From positions 1-64,000 of the forward strand of contig CANLIL010000009.1 in NCBI GenBank assembly GCA_947491305.1: a DNA stretch of 64,000 nucleotides, read 5' to 3'. This DNA comes from Flavobacteriales bacterium. GTDB lineage: Bacteria; Bacteroidota; Bacteroidia; Flavobacteriales_D; Crocinitomicaceae. The notes under the pieces are model-generated. The model searched no databases. It saw nothing but the letters and a program-made list of their open reading frames with translations, and was not told the DNA's origin. Position numbers and translations under genes: made by a program. Positions 20,248 through 30,911 of this stretch are shown here, piece by piece; within the stretch, counting starts at the first letter, position 1; each line of letters opens with the position of its first letter.

Positions 20248-22136
20248 TGAACTGCCGTTTTATTATGAATCAAGTCGCGATTGTAACGTTGAATAATTGC
20301 TTTTATGCGTTTTTCAACGCGTTTCGTTTCTTTTTTGTAGAACGAAAGTGAATCGGTTGTTGACATTTTTTTAATCGTGAAATCATTCATGTTTCGTACC
20401 TTGTCATTGGTCACAGTATAAAGATGGTTTTTTGTGAAATAGAAATACGAACCTTCTAAATAAGTAAATGCTTCTCGTTCAGTATTTTTGTAAATCGATT
20501 GACCGTATGCATAGTATTTTGTGTCAATATTTAATAGGTCTAAAATTGTTGGCATAATGTCCAATTGTTGAATGATTTTAGACTCTTTTTTAACTGGAAG
20601 TAATTTCTTTGGATGGTAAAAAACGATCGGAATTTGATACTTGAAACGTCGGTCATTGTACAATTGATTAGCTGTTGCAGGCGTGTGGTCAGCTACTAAT
20701 ACAAACAAAGTATTATCATACCATGCTTGTTTTTTAGCCGTTTCAAAAAACTTTTTCAAAGAAATGTCACCATAACTTATCGAAGCACAAATGGGTTGAT
20801 TTCCTTTGATTACTTTATTTCTCCATTTTGCTGGAACATAATAGGGGTGATGCGAAGATAACGTAAACAAGGTTCCAATAAATGGTTGTTTTAAATTCGA
20901 AAGTTGTTGTGCGGTCCATGGATTAAAATATTCGTCTAAAATTCCCCAAGTTTTATCAAAATGCTGGTCGTTGTTGTATTCAAATCGCCCAAAATAATGA
21001 TTGAATCCTAACTGCGCAGCAAAACCATTGAAACGCATTGAACCATTTGTAGCACCGTGATAAAAGCCTGAATCGTATCCTTTTTTCTTTAAAATCGTCA
21101 CCAAAGAATTTACGTTATTGTTTCCATAAGGCGAAGAAATGTAGGGATTATCCATTAAACTTGGAATAGAAGCAATGATGGAAGGAACAGCCTCAATTGA
21201 TTTTTTACCGTTTGCAATACCATATTCAAATGAAAGCGATTGTTTAATTAAAGAATCAAAAAATGGTGTGTAGGATTTCCCATCGTTAAATGCGCCCACA
21301 AATTCATTTCCAAAACTTTCCAAAATGATAATCATTACATTGGTTCCGTCAGGTAAAATATGCTGTGGTTGTGAAACTTGAATAGGGTTGAATAATCGGT
21401 CGTTTTCTTGCTCTGAAAAATAGTTCTTTACTTCTAAGCGCTCTTTACCGTAAGATTTTAACATGGTTAGAGGCGTATTTAAAATGAACGCAGAATTTTC
21501 GGGTTTAGAAAATTGAGCTGCTTCAACAATCCCCATTGGTCGCAACTGAATTCCACCACGAGAAAGAACAATAAACAAAGGTAAAATAACTATAAAACGA
21601 ATAGACAAAGCTAATGCCATTGGTTTTAAAGGTGTAAATACACTTTTTGTTTTACGATAAAGCCATTCATTGATTAGAATTATTACAACAAAGCACAAAA
21701 TAATCAACCAAAAGTCTTTGATAAATGTTAAAGCCAATTGTTGAATATCGCTTCCAGTTCCTAAAATAGTGAGTAAATCAAATGTAGAGCGTTTGCTCGT
21801 GTATTTAAAATATTCGATGTCCATTAAATTCAATGCAATCATTAAACTACTCACGAGATGAAAATAAATCTTCAAAATTAGTTCTTTGATATTTACCCAT
21901 TTTTCAGGTGATGGAAGTAACGAAATCAGGATGAAAGGCGCAAAATAAATCGTTATAGTCATACCGTCAAACCATAAACCAATGCAGTAATCAAAAAATG
22001 AAATGGAATTAAAACTTGCGCTATTAAAGCTATAAAACAACAGGCGAGAGAGTGTCATCATCATTAAAATGATGCTCAGTCTTTGAAATAGCGGTTTAAT
22101 TCCGCTCAGTACGCCGATGATTTTATTCATAATCAA
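20244..22136 (-). CDS. LTA synthase family membrane phosphoglycerol transferase/sulfatase-like protein
   Basis: N-terminal TM helices; NVMIIILESFGNEFVG, GKKSIEAVPSIIASIP, LVADHTPA. Confidence 0.88.
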   Translation of the reverse strand: MIMNKIIGVLSGIKPLFQRLSIILMMMTLSRLLFYSFNSASFNSISFFDYCIGLWFDGMTITIYFAPFILISLLPSPEKWVNIKELILKIYFHLVSSLMIALNLMDIEYFKYTSKRSTFDLLTILGTGSDIQQLALTFIKDFWLIILCFVVIILINEWLYRKTKSVFTPLKPMALALSIRFIVILPLFIVLSRGGIQLRPMGIVEAAQFSKPENSAFILNTPLTMLKSYGKERLEVKNYFSEQENDRLFNPIQVSQPQHILPDGTNVMIIILESFGNEFVGAFNDGKSYTPFFDSLIKQSLSFEYGIANGKKSIEAVPSIIASIPSLMDNPYISSPYGNNNVNSLVTILKKKGYDSGFYHGATNGSMRFNGFAAQLGFNHYFGRFEYNNDQHFDKTWGILDEYFNPWTAQQLSNLKQPFIGTLFTLSSHHPYYVPAKWRNKVIKGNQPICASISYGDISLKKFFETAKKQAWYDNTLFVLVADHTPATANQLYNDRRFKYQIPIVFYHPKKLLPVKKESKIIQQLDIMPTILDLLNIDTKYYAYGQSIYKNTEREAFTYLEGSYFYFTKNHLYTVTNDKVRNMNDFTIKKMSTTDSLSFYKKETKRVEKRIKAIIQRYNRDLIHNKTAVQ

Positions 22137-22205
22137 GTCAAAATTAGGAATATTCTCTTTAAGTTTTCTATTATTGCAAGAACAACTTGTTAAAAAAGAT
22201 CAATT

Positions 22206-23066
22206 ATGCTTCAAAAACTAATTATTATTCTTGTTTTACTTTCAAATTTTGTCGTTTTCAGTCAAAATGATGGCGCTTTTGTAATTTTCAATTCAAAAGG
22301 TAAAAAAGTTTCATTGGAAAAAATGTTATCCGATATTTCTCAAAAAGAAGCTGTTTTCTTTGGTGAGCAACACGATAATCCAATTGCACATTGGATTGAA
22401 TTACAAGTATTGAAACGAATGGAAGCAACCTACCACGCTGATTTAGTTGTTGGGTTTGAAATGTATGAACACGATCAACAAGAATTATTGACGCAATTTT
22501 TAGCGAAACAACTTTCAGAAAAACAATTTAAAGACACGGTTCGACAATGGAATAATTATGCAACGGATTACAAACCTTTGTTGCTATTTATGCAAGAGAA
22601 ACAATTGAAGGGCATTGCAACAAATGTACCACGAAGGTTTGCGAATTTACTTTTCAAGAAAGGGTATAAAGCGTTGGATACCTTAAGTTTAATAGATAAA
22701 AGTAACATGGTTCCTTTGCCTTTTACGATTGATTCAACCCTGACACAATATGCAGCGTTGAAAGAAATGGAAGAACATATGGGAGGAAAACAAATGATGG
22801 CAGCGCAGGCATTAAAAGATGCAACAATGGCGCATTTTCTTTTAGAAAGTATTAATAAAGGAAAGAAAATCCTTCATTTTAATGGTGCTTACCATACAGA
22901 TTTTTACCAAGGAATTTTATGGTATGTTCAACAAGTGGCGCCTATGATTCAAACTATAACAATTTCAACGATTACCCAGCAATCGATTAAAAAATTAGAA
23001 AAGGAACATCGTAATAAAGCAACGTATATCATCTGTGTTGCTGAAGATATGACGAGAACGTATTAA
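22206..23066 (+). CDS. ChaN family protein
   Basis: AVFFGEQHDNPIAHWIELQVLKRM, GFEMYEHDQQ, HFNGAYHTDF. Confidence 0.85.
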   Translation: MLQKLIIILVLLSNFVVFSQNDGAFVIFNSKGKKVSLEKMLSDISQKEAVFFGEQHDNPIAHWIELQVLKRMEATYHADLVVGFEMYEHDQQELLTQFLAKQLSEKQFKDTVRQWNNYATDYKPLLLFMQEKQLKGIATNVPRRFANLLFKKGYKALDTLSLIDKSNMVPLPFTIDSTLTQYAALKEMEEHMGGKQMMAAQALKDATMAHFLLESINKGKKILHFNGAYHTDFYQGILWYVQQVAPMIQTITISTITQQSIKKLEKEHRNKATYIICVAEDMTRTY

Positions 23067-23082
23067 ACCGAATTGTTAATCA

Positions 23083-23120
23083 CAAAAAAAAGCTGGATTG
23101 TTACAATCCAGCTTTTTTTT
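23083..23120. terminator. Bidirectional Rho-independent terminator
   Basis: AAAAAAAGCTGGATTG-TTA-CAATCCAGCTTTTTTTT between convergent genes. Confidence 0.88.
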
Positions 23121-23130
23121 GTTCATTATT

Positions 23131-26004
23131 TTACTTGATTTTATCTGCTCGCTCTTTTGCATCTTGCATAATTGCATCTGCTTTTTTATTTGCTTCAGCA
23201 TTGAGTTTGTTGATTTTATCGTCGGTAATTTTTGTGATTTTGTTCCCAGCGATTTCAGCTGCTTTTTTCTGGAATATATTTGAACCAGCATTGCTAACTA
23301 AATTATCTACTTCTTTTTTAGCTTGTGCTTTTAACTCGTCAGCTTGTTTTCTTGCTTCTGCTTTAATTTTGTCCGCTTGTCGTTGAGCGTCTGCCATGAT
23401 TTCAGCTTTTTTGGCATTTAAATCTTCTCGAACCTCAGTTATTTTTTGGTTGATAATTGCTTTAGCAGTATCTTTAATTGCTTGCTTCGCATTTGCAAGA
23501 TTATCCTTTAAATTTCCGGTTGCGGCTAACAAAGCTTCTTTGAAATCGGTGTTGATTTTTGGATTGGTAACTGTCCCAATCATGTTTACTTTTACAGGAA
23601 TAATAGCTGGAATAGCTGCAATGTTCAACTTTGGCAGCATTGAATTTACTTTAGCCAACGCTTTTTCAGCAGTTTTAATCATTTCAGCTGGAATTTCTTC
23701 TTTAGGAACCAATAATTTAATGTCATAATTAATTGATTGATCTAAACTAGTATATCCAGCGATGTTTGCGTTCATTTTCCCTAATTTCACATCAAAAGGT
23801 GCAACGCTAAGTTTTCCGTCTGATAACTTAAATTTCAAGTAAACATCTTTCAGTGTTTGTTTTGCGTATGATTCCTTTTTCAAAGCAGCAGCTAATTCTT
23901 CTAATGGTTTAAATCCTGAAACGGTCAACGATTTTGTTGAGAAATCTCCATTGGCATTTAAAGATGGATAAATAGGGTCAAGGTTAGCTGTTAACGAAGA
24001 TTTCATTGTGAATGTTGAACTAATTTTCCCTTGCGCATATTTTGTAATAGGTGCAATTTTTTCAATTGTAACAAAGTTTGTTGCTAATTCAGTTACATCA
24101 ATTTCTTTTAAGTTGTATGCGAAATTAACAGCTGGTTTGTAATGATCAACCGTTGAGAAATCTCCTGAAAGTCCAACTAAACCACCCATCGTATTCATTG
24201 TTAAATTTGAAAGTGTTGCCACTTCATCTTTTATTTTTACGCCACCAGTTACATTCTTGATAGCCATTTTGTTGTAATAAACAGTAGCGATAGTTGTTGT
24301 TAAATTGAAATCAATGTTATCTGGAATCAACATTGGTTCACTGTTTGTAGTAGTTTGAGGTTTTTCTTCTTTTTTAAGATCATTTGAAGTACTTGGAACA
24401 AGATTCATCAATTGGTCTAAATCTAAGGTGTTACTTGTGAAGGTGAAAACTCCTTTTAACAATTCATTTCGAAAAACGTAACCCATGTAATTGTCGATTG
24501 TTCCATTCATTTGGAAATCTGAGCGACCTGTTTTCGCAATTAATTTCTCTAAGCTTAAGTTTTTTGGTGTGAACCTAAAGATTAGGTTGGCAATTTCAAC
24601 GTGATCATTTAATTCTTTTGATTTATAAAGCATGTTCCACAATTCAAGTGTTCCGGAAGCTTTGAACGCTTCGTAATTTCCTTTGTCGATTGCGCTTAAA
24701 CGACCATTTAAATTGACATCAGCTTTTAATTTTCCTTTGTAAGATTCTCCATCTCCCATTGGAATAACTTGTTTCAAAGTCGCTAAGTCAACATTTGCTA
24801 ACACTTTTGCAACTAGCAACGGATCTGTCATTGGGTTGCGCATTTTTAAAGTTGCGTCCAAGGTATTTCCTGCAAAATCTGCGTGGAATTTATTAACATC
24901 AACTGTCATTTCATCCATGTTTGCACCGCCTTTAAAAGTTGAAGCCGCTTTTACAACAATGTTTTTAATCGTACCAGGTAAATCTGGGTACTTGATGGAT
25001 GCATTGGCTACGTTTAATTTGAAATCCCATGCTGGCATGTTTTTATCGTCCATTTTACCTTTTAAGAAACCACCAAAATCCAAAGAACCTTTTGTAATCA
25101 TGGATTCATAACCAGTTTGATAGAACGTTGGAATTAACGATAAGAAATCTTTGAATGTTGCTTGTGAAGCATTTATTTTAAAATCCATGTTGGAAGATTT
25201 TTCTAACATTTCATAAAAACCATCCAATGAGAAAGTCAAGGCATTTAATTTGAATTCATTTTCTTTTAAGGTGAATTTTGAACTATTTTCGCTGAATTCC
25301 ATCAGAAGATTTACGATGAAATTTGTTTTAACTTCCGATAAATAAGCAACGCCATCCATGTTAAACGTCATTTTATCCATTGAAGTAGTCGTTTCAAAGT
25401 CAATGATATCTGCTGTTAAATCTCCTTTTCCATGATGGTTTAAGTTTTGAATATCTAACAACATATCGGATGTTTGGTCGTCGTATTTTACGCTTCCGTT
25501 CGTGATGGAATATTCTTTCAACGAAAGTTTGAAATTGGAAGGTTCTTCTACTTGTTCAACTGGTTTAACTGAATCTGGTTTCACAATGTCGTAATTTGCT
25601 TTTCCATTTTTCAAGATGCGCACATCAAATTTTGGTTCAACTAAATTGATTGCGTTGATTTCAATTTGATCACCACCAACAACATTCCAAAAACCTACTT
25701 CTGCACTGAATTGTTTGATGTTTGCCAATTCAACACCTTTAAATTCATTGATTCCTTCCAGTTTTGTATCGTTTAATTCAATTGTCATAGAAGGAAACGT
25801 ACTAATAAACGTTAGGTCAAAATCACCCATCGATAATTTAGCATTCAACGATTTGTTAACCTCGTCAATAACCATTTTTTTAAGATCGTCTTTAAAGAAA
25901 TAAGGAATTGCAATTAAGATCGCTAGTAGAACTGCAAATCCAATTCCAGTCCATTTTAATATTCTTTTAACCAGACTTTTTTTCTTTTTTTCAATTGAAT
26001 TCAT
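23131..26004 (-). CDS. AsmA family outer-membrane-biogenesis-like protein with long C-terminal charged helix
   Basis: MNSIEKKKKSLVKRILKWTGIGFAVLLAILIAIPYF anchor; AsmA-like repeats; start moved from 26226 to 26004 to avoid overlap with the divergent gene. Confidence 0.82.
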   Translation of the reverse strand: MNSIEKKKKSLVKRILKWTGIGFAVLLAILIAIPYFFKDDLKKMVIDEVNKSLNAKLSMGDFDLTFISTFPSMTIELNDTKLEGINEFKGVELANIKQFSAEVGFWNVVGGDQIEINAINLVEPKFDVRILKNGKANYDIVKPDSVKPVEQVEEPSNFKLSLKEYSITNGSVKYDDQTSDMLLDIQNLNHHGKGDLTADIIDFETTTSMDKMTFNMDGVAYLSEVKTNFIVNLLMEFSENSSKFTLKENEFKLNALTFSLDGFYEMLEKSSNMDFKINASQATFKDFLSLIPTFYQTGYESMITKGSLDFGGFLKGKMDDKNMPAWDFKLNVANASIKYPDLPGTIKNIVVKAASTFKGGANMDEMTVDVNKFHADFAGNTLDATLKMRNPMTDPLLVAKVLANVDLATLKQVIPMGDGESYKGKLKADVNLNGRLSAIDKGNYEAFKASGTLELWNMLYKSKELNDHVEIANLIFRFTPKNLSLEKLIAKTGRSDFQMNGTIDNYMGYVFRNELLKGVFTFTSNTLDLDQLMNLVPSTSNDLKKEEKPQTTTNSEPMLIPDNIDFNLTTTIATVYYNKMAIKNVTGGVKIKDEVATLSNLTMNTMGGLVGLSGDFSTVDHYKPAVNFAYNLKEIDVTELATNFVTIEKIAPITKYAQGKISSTFTMKSSLTANLDPIYPSLNANGDFSTKSLTVSGFKPLEELAAALKKESYAKQTLKDVYLKFKLSDGKLSVAPFDVKLGKMNANIAGYTSLDQSINYDIKLLVPKEEIPAEMIKTAEKALAKVNSMLPKLNIAAIPAIIPVKVNMIGTVTNPKINTDFKEALLAATGNLKDNLANAKQAIKDTAKAIINQKITEVREDLNAKKAEIMADAQRQADKIKAEARKQADELKAQAKKEVDNLVSNAGSNIFQKKAAEIAGNKITKITDDKINKLNAEANKKADAIMQDAKERADKIK

Positions 26005-26068
26005 AGGAAACGTTGTTAAATTGACGATATTTGTTTGTTTATTATTAGGAATGTAAAAATAACGAAAA

Positions 26069-26830
26069 ATGAAGAAATTTATTCTTATTACTGTACTTTT
26101 ATTTTTTGTTGATGTGGTCGTTGCCCAGGTTTTGATTGGCGCACCAGAAGTAAAAAGTAAAAATAAATCACAAAATAAGCAGAAAGCAACTGAATTAAAA
26201 TTGAATGCAATAGCTGAAACTGGCACGCGTGTTTATGTACTTTCTAATTGGTCAAATTCTTCTAGAACATTGACTGAAAACACTGGTTTATATGGAGATC
26301 CACTTGGTGAAAGAGCTAACGAAACAGCTGCGCAAGTTTGGTCGTTTGGACTGGGTATTCAAAATGATTTAACCAAACACTTTTTTTGGGACGCAGGAAT
26401 TTCCTATGTTAAAAATGGGGAAAATTATTCTTTTCAATTGGGCGATTCAAGTTTTATGTATCAAACACGTTATCAGTATATTGCAATGCCACTTCGCTTA
26501 AATTACCAGATTCAAAAAAACAGGTTTCATTTCTATATTGGAATTGGTTTAATGCCTCAAATGTATTTGACATCTAAACGAACTGTTGATTGGACAAAAG
26601 GCAATCAATCGAATGCATTTGAAGAAGTTATTTCTGAGAAAACAGCACCAGTAGTATTGAGTGGACTTCTGAATTTGGGAGTATTGGTTGATTTGAAAAA
26701 GGGATTTTCATTAGTTATTTCACCAGAAATGCGCGTTCAATTCAATTCTTCTTACGATCAATACCAATCCTATGTTCATAAAAATCAATCGATGGGCATT
26801 TCGTTTGGGTTAACAAAAAAAATACAATGA
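26069..26830 (+). CDS. Outer membrane beta-barrel (porin family) protein
   Basis: Signal peptide; alternating beta-strand pattern. Confidence 0.7.
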   Translation: MKKFILITVLLFFVDVVVAQVLIGAPEVKSKNKSQNKQKATELKLNAIAETGTRVYVLSNWSNSSRTLTENTGLYGDPLGERANETAAQVWSFGLGIQNDLTKHFFWDAGISYVKNGENYSFQLGDSSFMYQTRYQYIAMPLRLNYQIQKNRFHFYIGIGLMPQMYLTSKRTVDWTKGNQSNAFEEVISEKTAPVVLSGLLNLGVLVDLKKGFSLVISPEMRVQFNSSYDQYQSYVHKNQSMGISFGLTKKIQ

Positions 26831-27921
26831 AACTAGTTGAAATAACAGCTTATTTAGAAGCGTTAGTTCCTTTGTCGTGGCAGGAATCCTACGATAATTG
26901 CGGATTACTTGTTGGGGATAAAAATACAGAGGTAACAGCAGCATTAATCTGTTTAGATTGCACTGAAGAAATCGTTGATGAAGCCATTGCGAAAGGATGT
27001 AATTTAATTATTGCACATCATCCAATTATTTTTTCAGGCTTAAAAAAAATAACAGGTGCCGATTACGTTCAACGAACAATAATTAAAGCAATTCAACATT
27101 CAATTGCAATTTACGCCATTCATACAAACCTTGATCATTATCAGAAAGGGGTGAATTTTGAAATTGGAAATCGGTTAGGATTGAACAATTTAAAAATTTT
27201 AGCTCCCAAAAAAGAACAACTTTTTAAAGTGGTAACATTCGTACCGAAAGAAAATTATTCGCATCTGAACAAAGCACTTTTTGATGCAGGAGCTGGTGAG
27301 TTAGGGAATTATTCCGCATGTCACTTTCGTTCTGAAGGAATTGGATCTTTTGAACCAAATGCAGCTGCTCAACCTGTAATTGGAACACCAGGTGTTTATG
27401 AAGAAGTGGAGGAAATGCGTGTTGAGTATTTGGTTCAAAGTCACAGAGTAGGAAATGTGATTCAGACTTTGTTGGCGACACATCCATACGAAGAAGTAGC
27501 ATACGATTTAATTCCGATAGCAAATACTGATCCAACAATTGGAGCTGGAATGATTGGAGAATTAACTCAACCAATGGAAGAAAAGGATTTTTTAAATTTT
27601 GTAAAAAATACGTTTCAAACTGGCTGTATTCGTCACACCAATTTTTTGAATAAACCAATCAAACGTGTTGCATTTTGTGGTGGAGCTGGTGGATTCTTAT
27701 TAAATGAAGCTAAAAAACAGCAAGCAGATATTTTTATAACGGCTGATTACAAATACCATGAATTTTTTGACGCTGAAAATCAGATAGTTATAGCTGATAT
27801 TGGGCATTTTGAGAGTGAACAATTCACAACAAATTTAATTGCTGATATTTTGAAGAAAAAATTCACTACCTTTGCCGTTCATTTAACGGGAATTAATACG
27901 AATCCAATAAATTATTTTTAG
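26827..27921 (+). CDS. Nif3-like dinuclear metal center hexameric protein
   Basis: SWQESYDNCGLLVGD, IIAHHPIIFSGLKKI, GAGMIGEL, FITADYKYHEF. Confidence 0.93.
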   Translation: MKLVEITAYLEALVPLSWQESYDNCGLLVGDKNTEVTAALICLDCTEEIVDEAIAKGCNLIIAHHPIIFSGLKKITGADYVQRTIIKAIQHSIAIYAIHTNLDHYQKGVNFEIGNRLGLNNLKILAPKKEQLFKVVTFVPKENYSHLNKALFDAGAGELGNYSACHFRSEGIGSFEPNAAAQPVIGTPGVYEEVEEMRVEYLVQSHRVGNVIQTLLATHPYEEVAYDLIPIANTDPTIGAGMIGELTQPMEEKDFLNFVKNTFQTGCIRHTNFLNKPIKRVAFCGGAGGFLLNEAKKQQADIFITADYKYHEFFDAENQIVIADIGHFESEQFTTNLIADILKKKFTTFAVHLTGINTNPINYF

Positions 27922-27924
27922 CAC

Positions 27925-28671
27925 ATGGCAGGAACTGCGACTAAAAAAGAAGTATCAGTGGCGGAAAAGTTAGACGCCTTATTTGAATTGCAAAAGATTG
28001 ATTCAGAGATTGATAGAATAAGAACAATCCGAGGTGAACTACCTTTGGAAGTGCAAGATTTAGAAGACGAATTAGAGGGCTTAGAAACACGTATTGCTAA
28101 AATTCAAGAAGAGATTAAAGATCTTGATACTGAAATTTTAGATCGTAAAAATGCTACAAAAGATTCTGAAACGGCAATTGCTAAGTATAAAGAACAACAA
28201 AATAATGTTAGAAATAACAGAGAATTTGAATCATTAGCAAAAGAAATTGAGTTCCAAGAATTGGAAATTAAATTGCATGAGAAAAAATCGAAAGAAGCGA
28301 AATTTAAATTAACTTCTAAAAAAGAAACATTAGACGAAGCGAAAGAGCGTTTCGAATTCCGTAAAGAGGATTTGAAAACGAAAAAAGCTGAATTGGATGA
28401 AATCGTTAGTGAAACTCAAAAAGAAGAAGATGATTTAATTAAAAAATCTGCTACTGCTTTAGGTAAAATTGATGCACGTTTGGCTTTTGCTTACAACCGT
28501 TTAAGAGTAAATGCAAAAAATGGTTTGGCTTTAGTACCTGTTGATCGTGATTCTTGTGGAGGTTGTTTTAATAAAATTCCACCGCAACGTCAATTGGATA
28601 TCCAATCGAAAAAGAAAGTTTTGGTTTGTGAACACTGTGGACGTATTTTAGTTCCAACTGAAGAAGCATAA
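27925..28671 (+). CDS. Coiled-coil protein with C4-type zinc ribbon
   Basis: Long coiled coil then CGGCFNKIPPQRQLDIQSKKKVLVCEHCGRILV. Confidence 0.92.
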   Translation: MAGTATKKEVSVAEKLDALFELQKIDSEIDRIRTIRGELPLEVQDLEDELEGLETRIAKIQEEIKDLDTEILDRKNATKDSETAIAKYKEQQNNVRNNREFESLAKEIEFQELEIKLHEKKSKEAKFKLTSKKETLDEAKERFEFRKEDLKTKKAELDEIVSETQKEEDDLIKKSATALGKIDARLAFAYNRLRVNAKNGLALVPVDRDSCGGCFNKIPPQRQLDIQSKKKVLVCEHCGRILVPTEEA

Positions 28672-28707
28672 TTCAACAACGGAATTCGTTCCGTAAAAGA
28701 GATATTT

Positions 28708-28736
28708 TAGGGCGGATTTTTCCGCCCTATTTTTTT
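28708..28736 (+). terminator. Rho-independent terminator
   Basis: AGGGCGGA-TTTT-TCCGCCCT then T run. Confidence 0.85.
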
Positions 28737-28749
28737 ATACAAGGAAAAG

Positions 28750-29973
28750 ATGAAATTTAGCGATTATCCAATTTCAAATTTAGTCAAAGAACAATTGAAT
28801 GAAATGGGTTTCAAAAAACCAACCGACATTCAATTTAAAGCTATTAAACACATTCTTGAAGGAGAAGATGTTATGGCCGTTGCGCAAACAGGTACTGGTA
28901 AAACTGCTGCTTTTGCAATTCCTGTAATTGATAAATTGGAAAAAAGAAATCGTAAAGGTTACAAAGGTGTTCGTTGCCTTGTTATGGTTCCAACACGCGA
29001 ATTGGCCAAACAAATTTCGGGTGTATTCAATGAAATTGGTCGCCGAACAAGTGTAAAAACATTTGGTTTGTACGGTGGTGTTGAACAAGAACAACAAATT
29101 CGAACGTTGAATAATGGATTAGATGTTGTGGTTACAACTCCTGGTCGAATGTTCGACTTAATTTCCCAAGGATTTTTAGACATTTCTCGCCTGGAATTTT
29201 TAGTATTGGACGAAGCAGATTTGATGCTTGATTTGGGTTTCATGAAAGACATTGAAGATGTTTTAAAACACATTCCAAGTAAACGTCAAACCTTGTTTTT
29301 TACGGCAACGATTTCTAAAAAAATCAAGAATTTAGCTTATTCGGTCGTTAAAAACGCAATTCGTATTCAAATTTCACCCAAAAATCCGGTTGCAAAAAAT
29401 ATTGATCATGCTGTTGCATTTGTTGATATGGACGATAAGCGCTTTTTCCTAGAAAATATTTTGAAAGAATACGAAGAAAAGCAATTCATCGTTTTTGCAC
29501 GAACAAAAGTTCGCGTTGAGCGAATCGTAGCTGCGATGGAACGTGTTCAAGTTAAAACAGAAGCTTTGCATGGTGGAATTGAACAAAAAGACCGTTTTGC
29601 AATTTTGGATCGTTTTCGTTCTGGCGAAAACAAAGTCTTAATTACAACCGATGTTGCAGCGCGTGGTATCGATATTCCAACGATGGATTATGTAATTAAT
29701 TACGATTTACCTGACGATGCTGAAAATTATGTTCACCGTTGCGGAAGAACTGGTCGCGGAAACCGAAGAGGTCAAGCGCTTTCGTTTTGCAGTGATGCTG
29801 AAAAAGTGTTATTAGAAGCCATCGAAGAATATACTGGTGAAGAAATTGAACATTACGACATCACCAAAGATGAGTACATGGATATTTTGAACGACAGTGA
29901 AGAAGGCGGCTACAATTGGAAGAAATTAATCGACCAAACGAATAAAGAAGACGGAACAGTAGACGAATGGTAA
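28750..29973 (+). CDS. DEAD/DEAH box RNA helicase
   Basis: AQTGTGKTAAFAIP, VLDEADLML, TATISKK, HRCGRTGRG. Confidence 0.95.
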   Translation: MKFSDYPISNLVKEQLNEMGFKKPTDIQFKAIKHILEGEDVMAVAQTGTGKTAAFAIPVIDKLEKRNRKGYKGVRCLVMVPTRELAKQISGVFNEIGRRTSVKTFGLYGGVEQEQQIRTLNNGLDVVVTTPGRMFDLISQGFLDISRLEFLVLDEADLMLDLGFMKDIEDVLKHIPSKRQTLFFTATISKKIKNLAYSVVKNAIRIQISPKNPVAKNIDHAVAFVDMDDKRFFLENILKEYEEKQFIVFARTKVRVERIVAAMERVQVKTEALHGGIEQKDRFAILDRFRSGENKVLITTDVAARGIDIPTMDYVINYDLPDDAENYVHRCGRTGRGNRRGQALSFCSDAEKVLLEAIEEYTGEEIEHYDITKDEYMDILNDSEEGGYNWKKLIDQTNKEDGTVDEW

Positions 29974-29975
29974 GC

Positions 29976-30911
29976 TTATAAAGGCATTAGTTTCAAACCA
30001 TTCAATTCTTTTCTTGGAATCACTGTTGCAATTTGACGTAAAATATCTTCTTGTAAAATTTCTAATAATTTTTTCTTGACAAAATGCCTATGTACAACGA
30101 TTCCAACACTTCTAAACGGAATTGGTTCCGAAAACTCACTGACATGTTTTTTTTCTGTTTCATTGAAATCTAACGTTGAAAGATAAGGTAAAAGGGTAGA
30201 AGCATTATTCGCTTTCACAAATCTAAGTAAACTGTCAATCGAACCAGCTTTGTATTCAAAATTTAATTTACTTGAATACGGTTTTTTATGAATATCACAT
30301 AATTTTATGACTTGTGTGCGCATGCAGTGACCTTCTTCTAGTAAACATAGATTTTCCATATTTACAGCATCTACAGAAACAAGGTCATTACTTTCTTTGT
30401 TGGTGTCATAATAAATAAATGCTTCATCATAGAGTTTAATCTCAATCAAATCCTTATCCAAAATAGGAATGGATACAATTCCCATGTCTAATTCTCGTGC
30501 TTTTATGGCGCGAATTATTTCTGCTGTTGTTTGTTCTTTTACAGTAATCGATAAATCTGGAAATTTTGACGCAAATTTTTGAAGAAATAATGGCAACAAA
30601 AATGGTGCAATGGTTGGAATCACAGAGAGGGTCAGATTTCCTTTTATTTCTCCTTTTATTTCTTTCGTAAATTCTTTGAGTTGGTCGATGTTGTTTTGAA
30701 TAATTTTTAATTGTTCAATGATTAATAAGCCTTCAGTCGTTATTTCAACTGGTTTTTTCTTACGATCAAAAATCAAAATACCTATTTCATCTTCAAATTT
30801 TGAAATCATCGTGCTCAAAGTCGATTGTGTGATACAACATTTTTCAGCAGCTAATTCAAAGTGACGGTTTTCAGCAACAGCTAATATGTATTGAAATTGG
30901 TGTATATTCAT
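29976..30911 (-). CDS. oxyR: LysR family hydrogen peroxide-inducible activator
   Basis: N-terminal LysR HTH (QFQYILAVAENRHFELAAEKCCITQSTLSTMI), LLEEGHCMRTQVIKLC. Confidence 0.9.
   Translation of the reverse strand: MNIHQFQYILAVAENRHFELAAEKCCITQSTLSTMISKFEDEIGILIFDRKKKPVEITTEGLLIIEQLKIIQNNIDQLKEFTKEIKGEIKGNLTLSVIPTIAPFLLPLFLQKFASKFPDLSITVKEQTTAEIIRAIKARELDMGIVSIPILDKDLIEIKLYDEAFIYYDTNKESNDLVSVDAVNMENLCLLEEGHCMRTQVIKLCDIHKKPYSSKLNFEYKAGSIDSLLRFVKANNASTLLPYLSTLDFNETEKKHVSEFSEPIPFRSVGIVVHRHFVKKKLLEILQEDILRQIATVIPRKELNGLKLMPL

Noticed and set aside
26005-26226. N-terminal extension of the AsmA ORF to 26226
   Set aside because: Overlaps the start and signal peptide of the divergent porin-like gene at 26069; internal ATG at 26004 gives a normal cytoplasmic/TM N-terminus.
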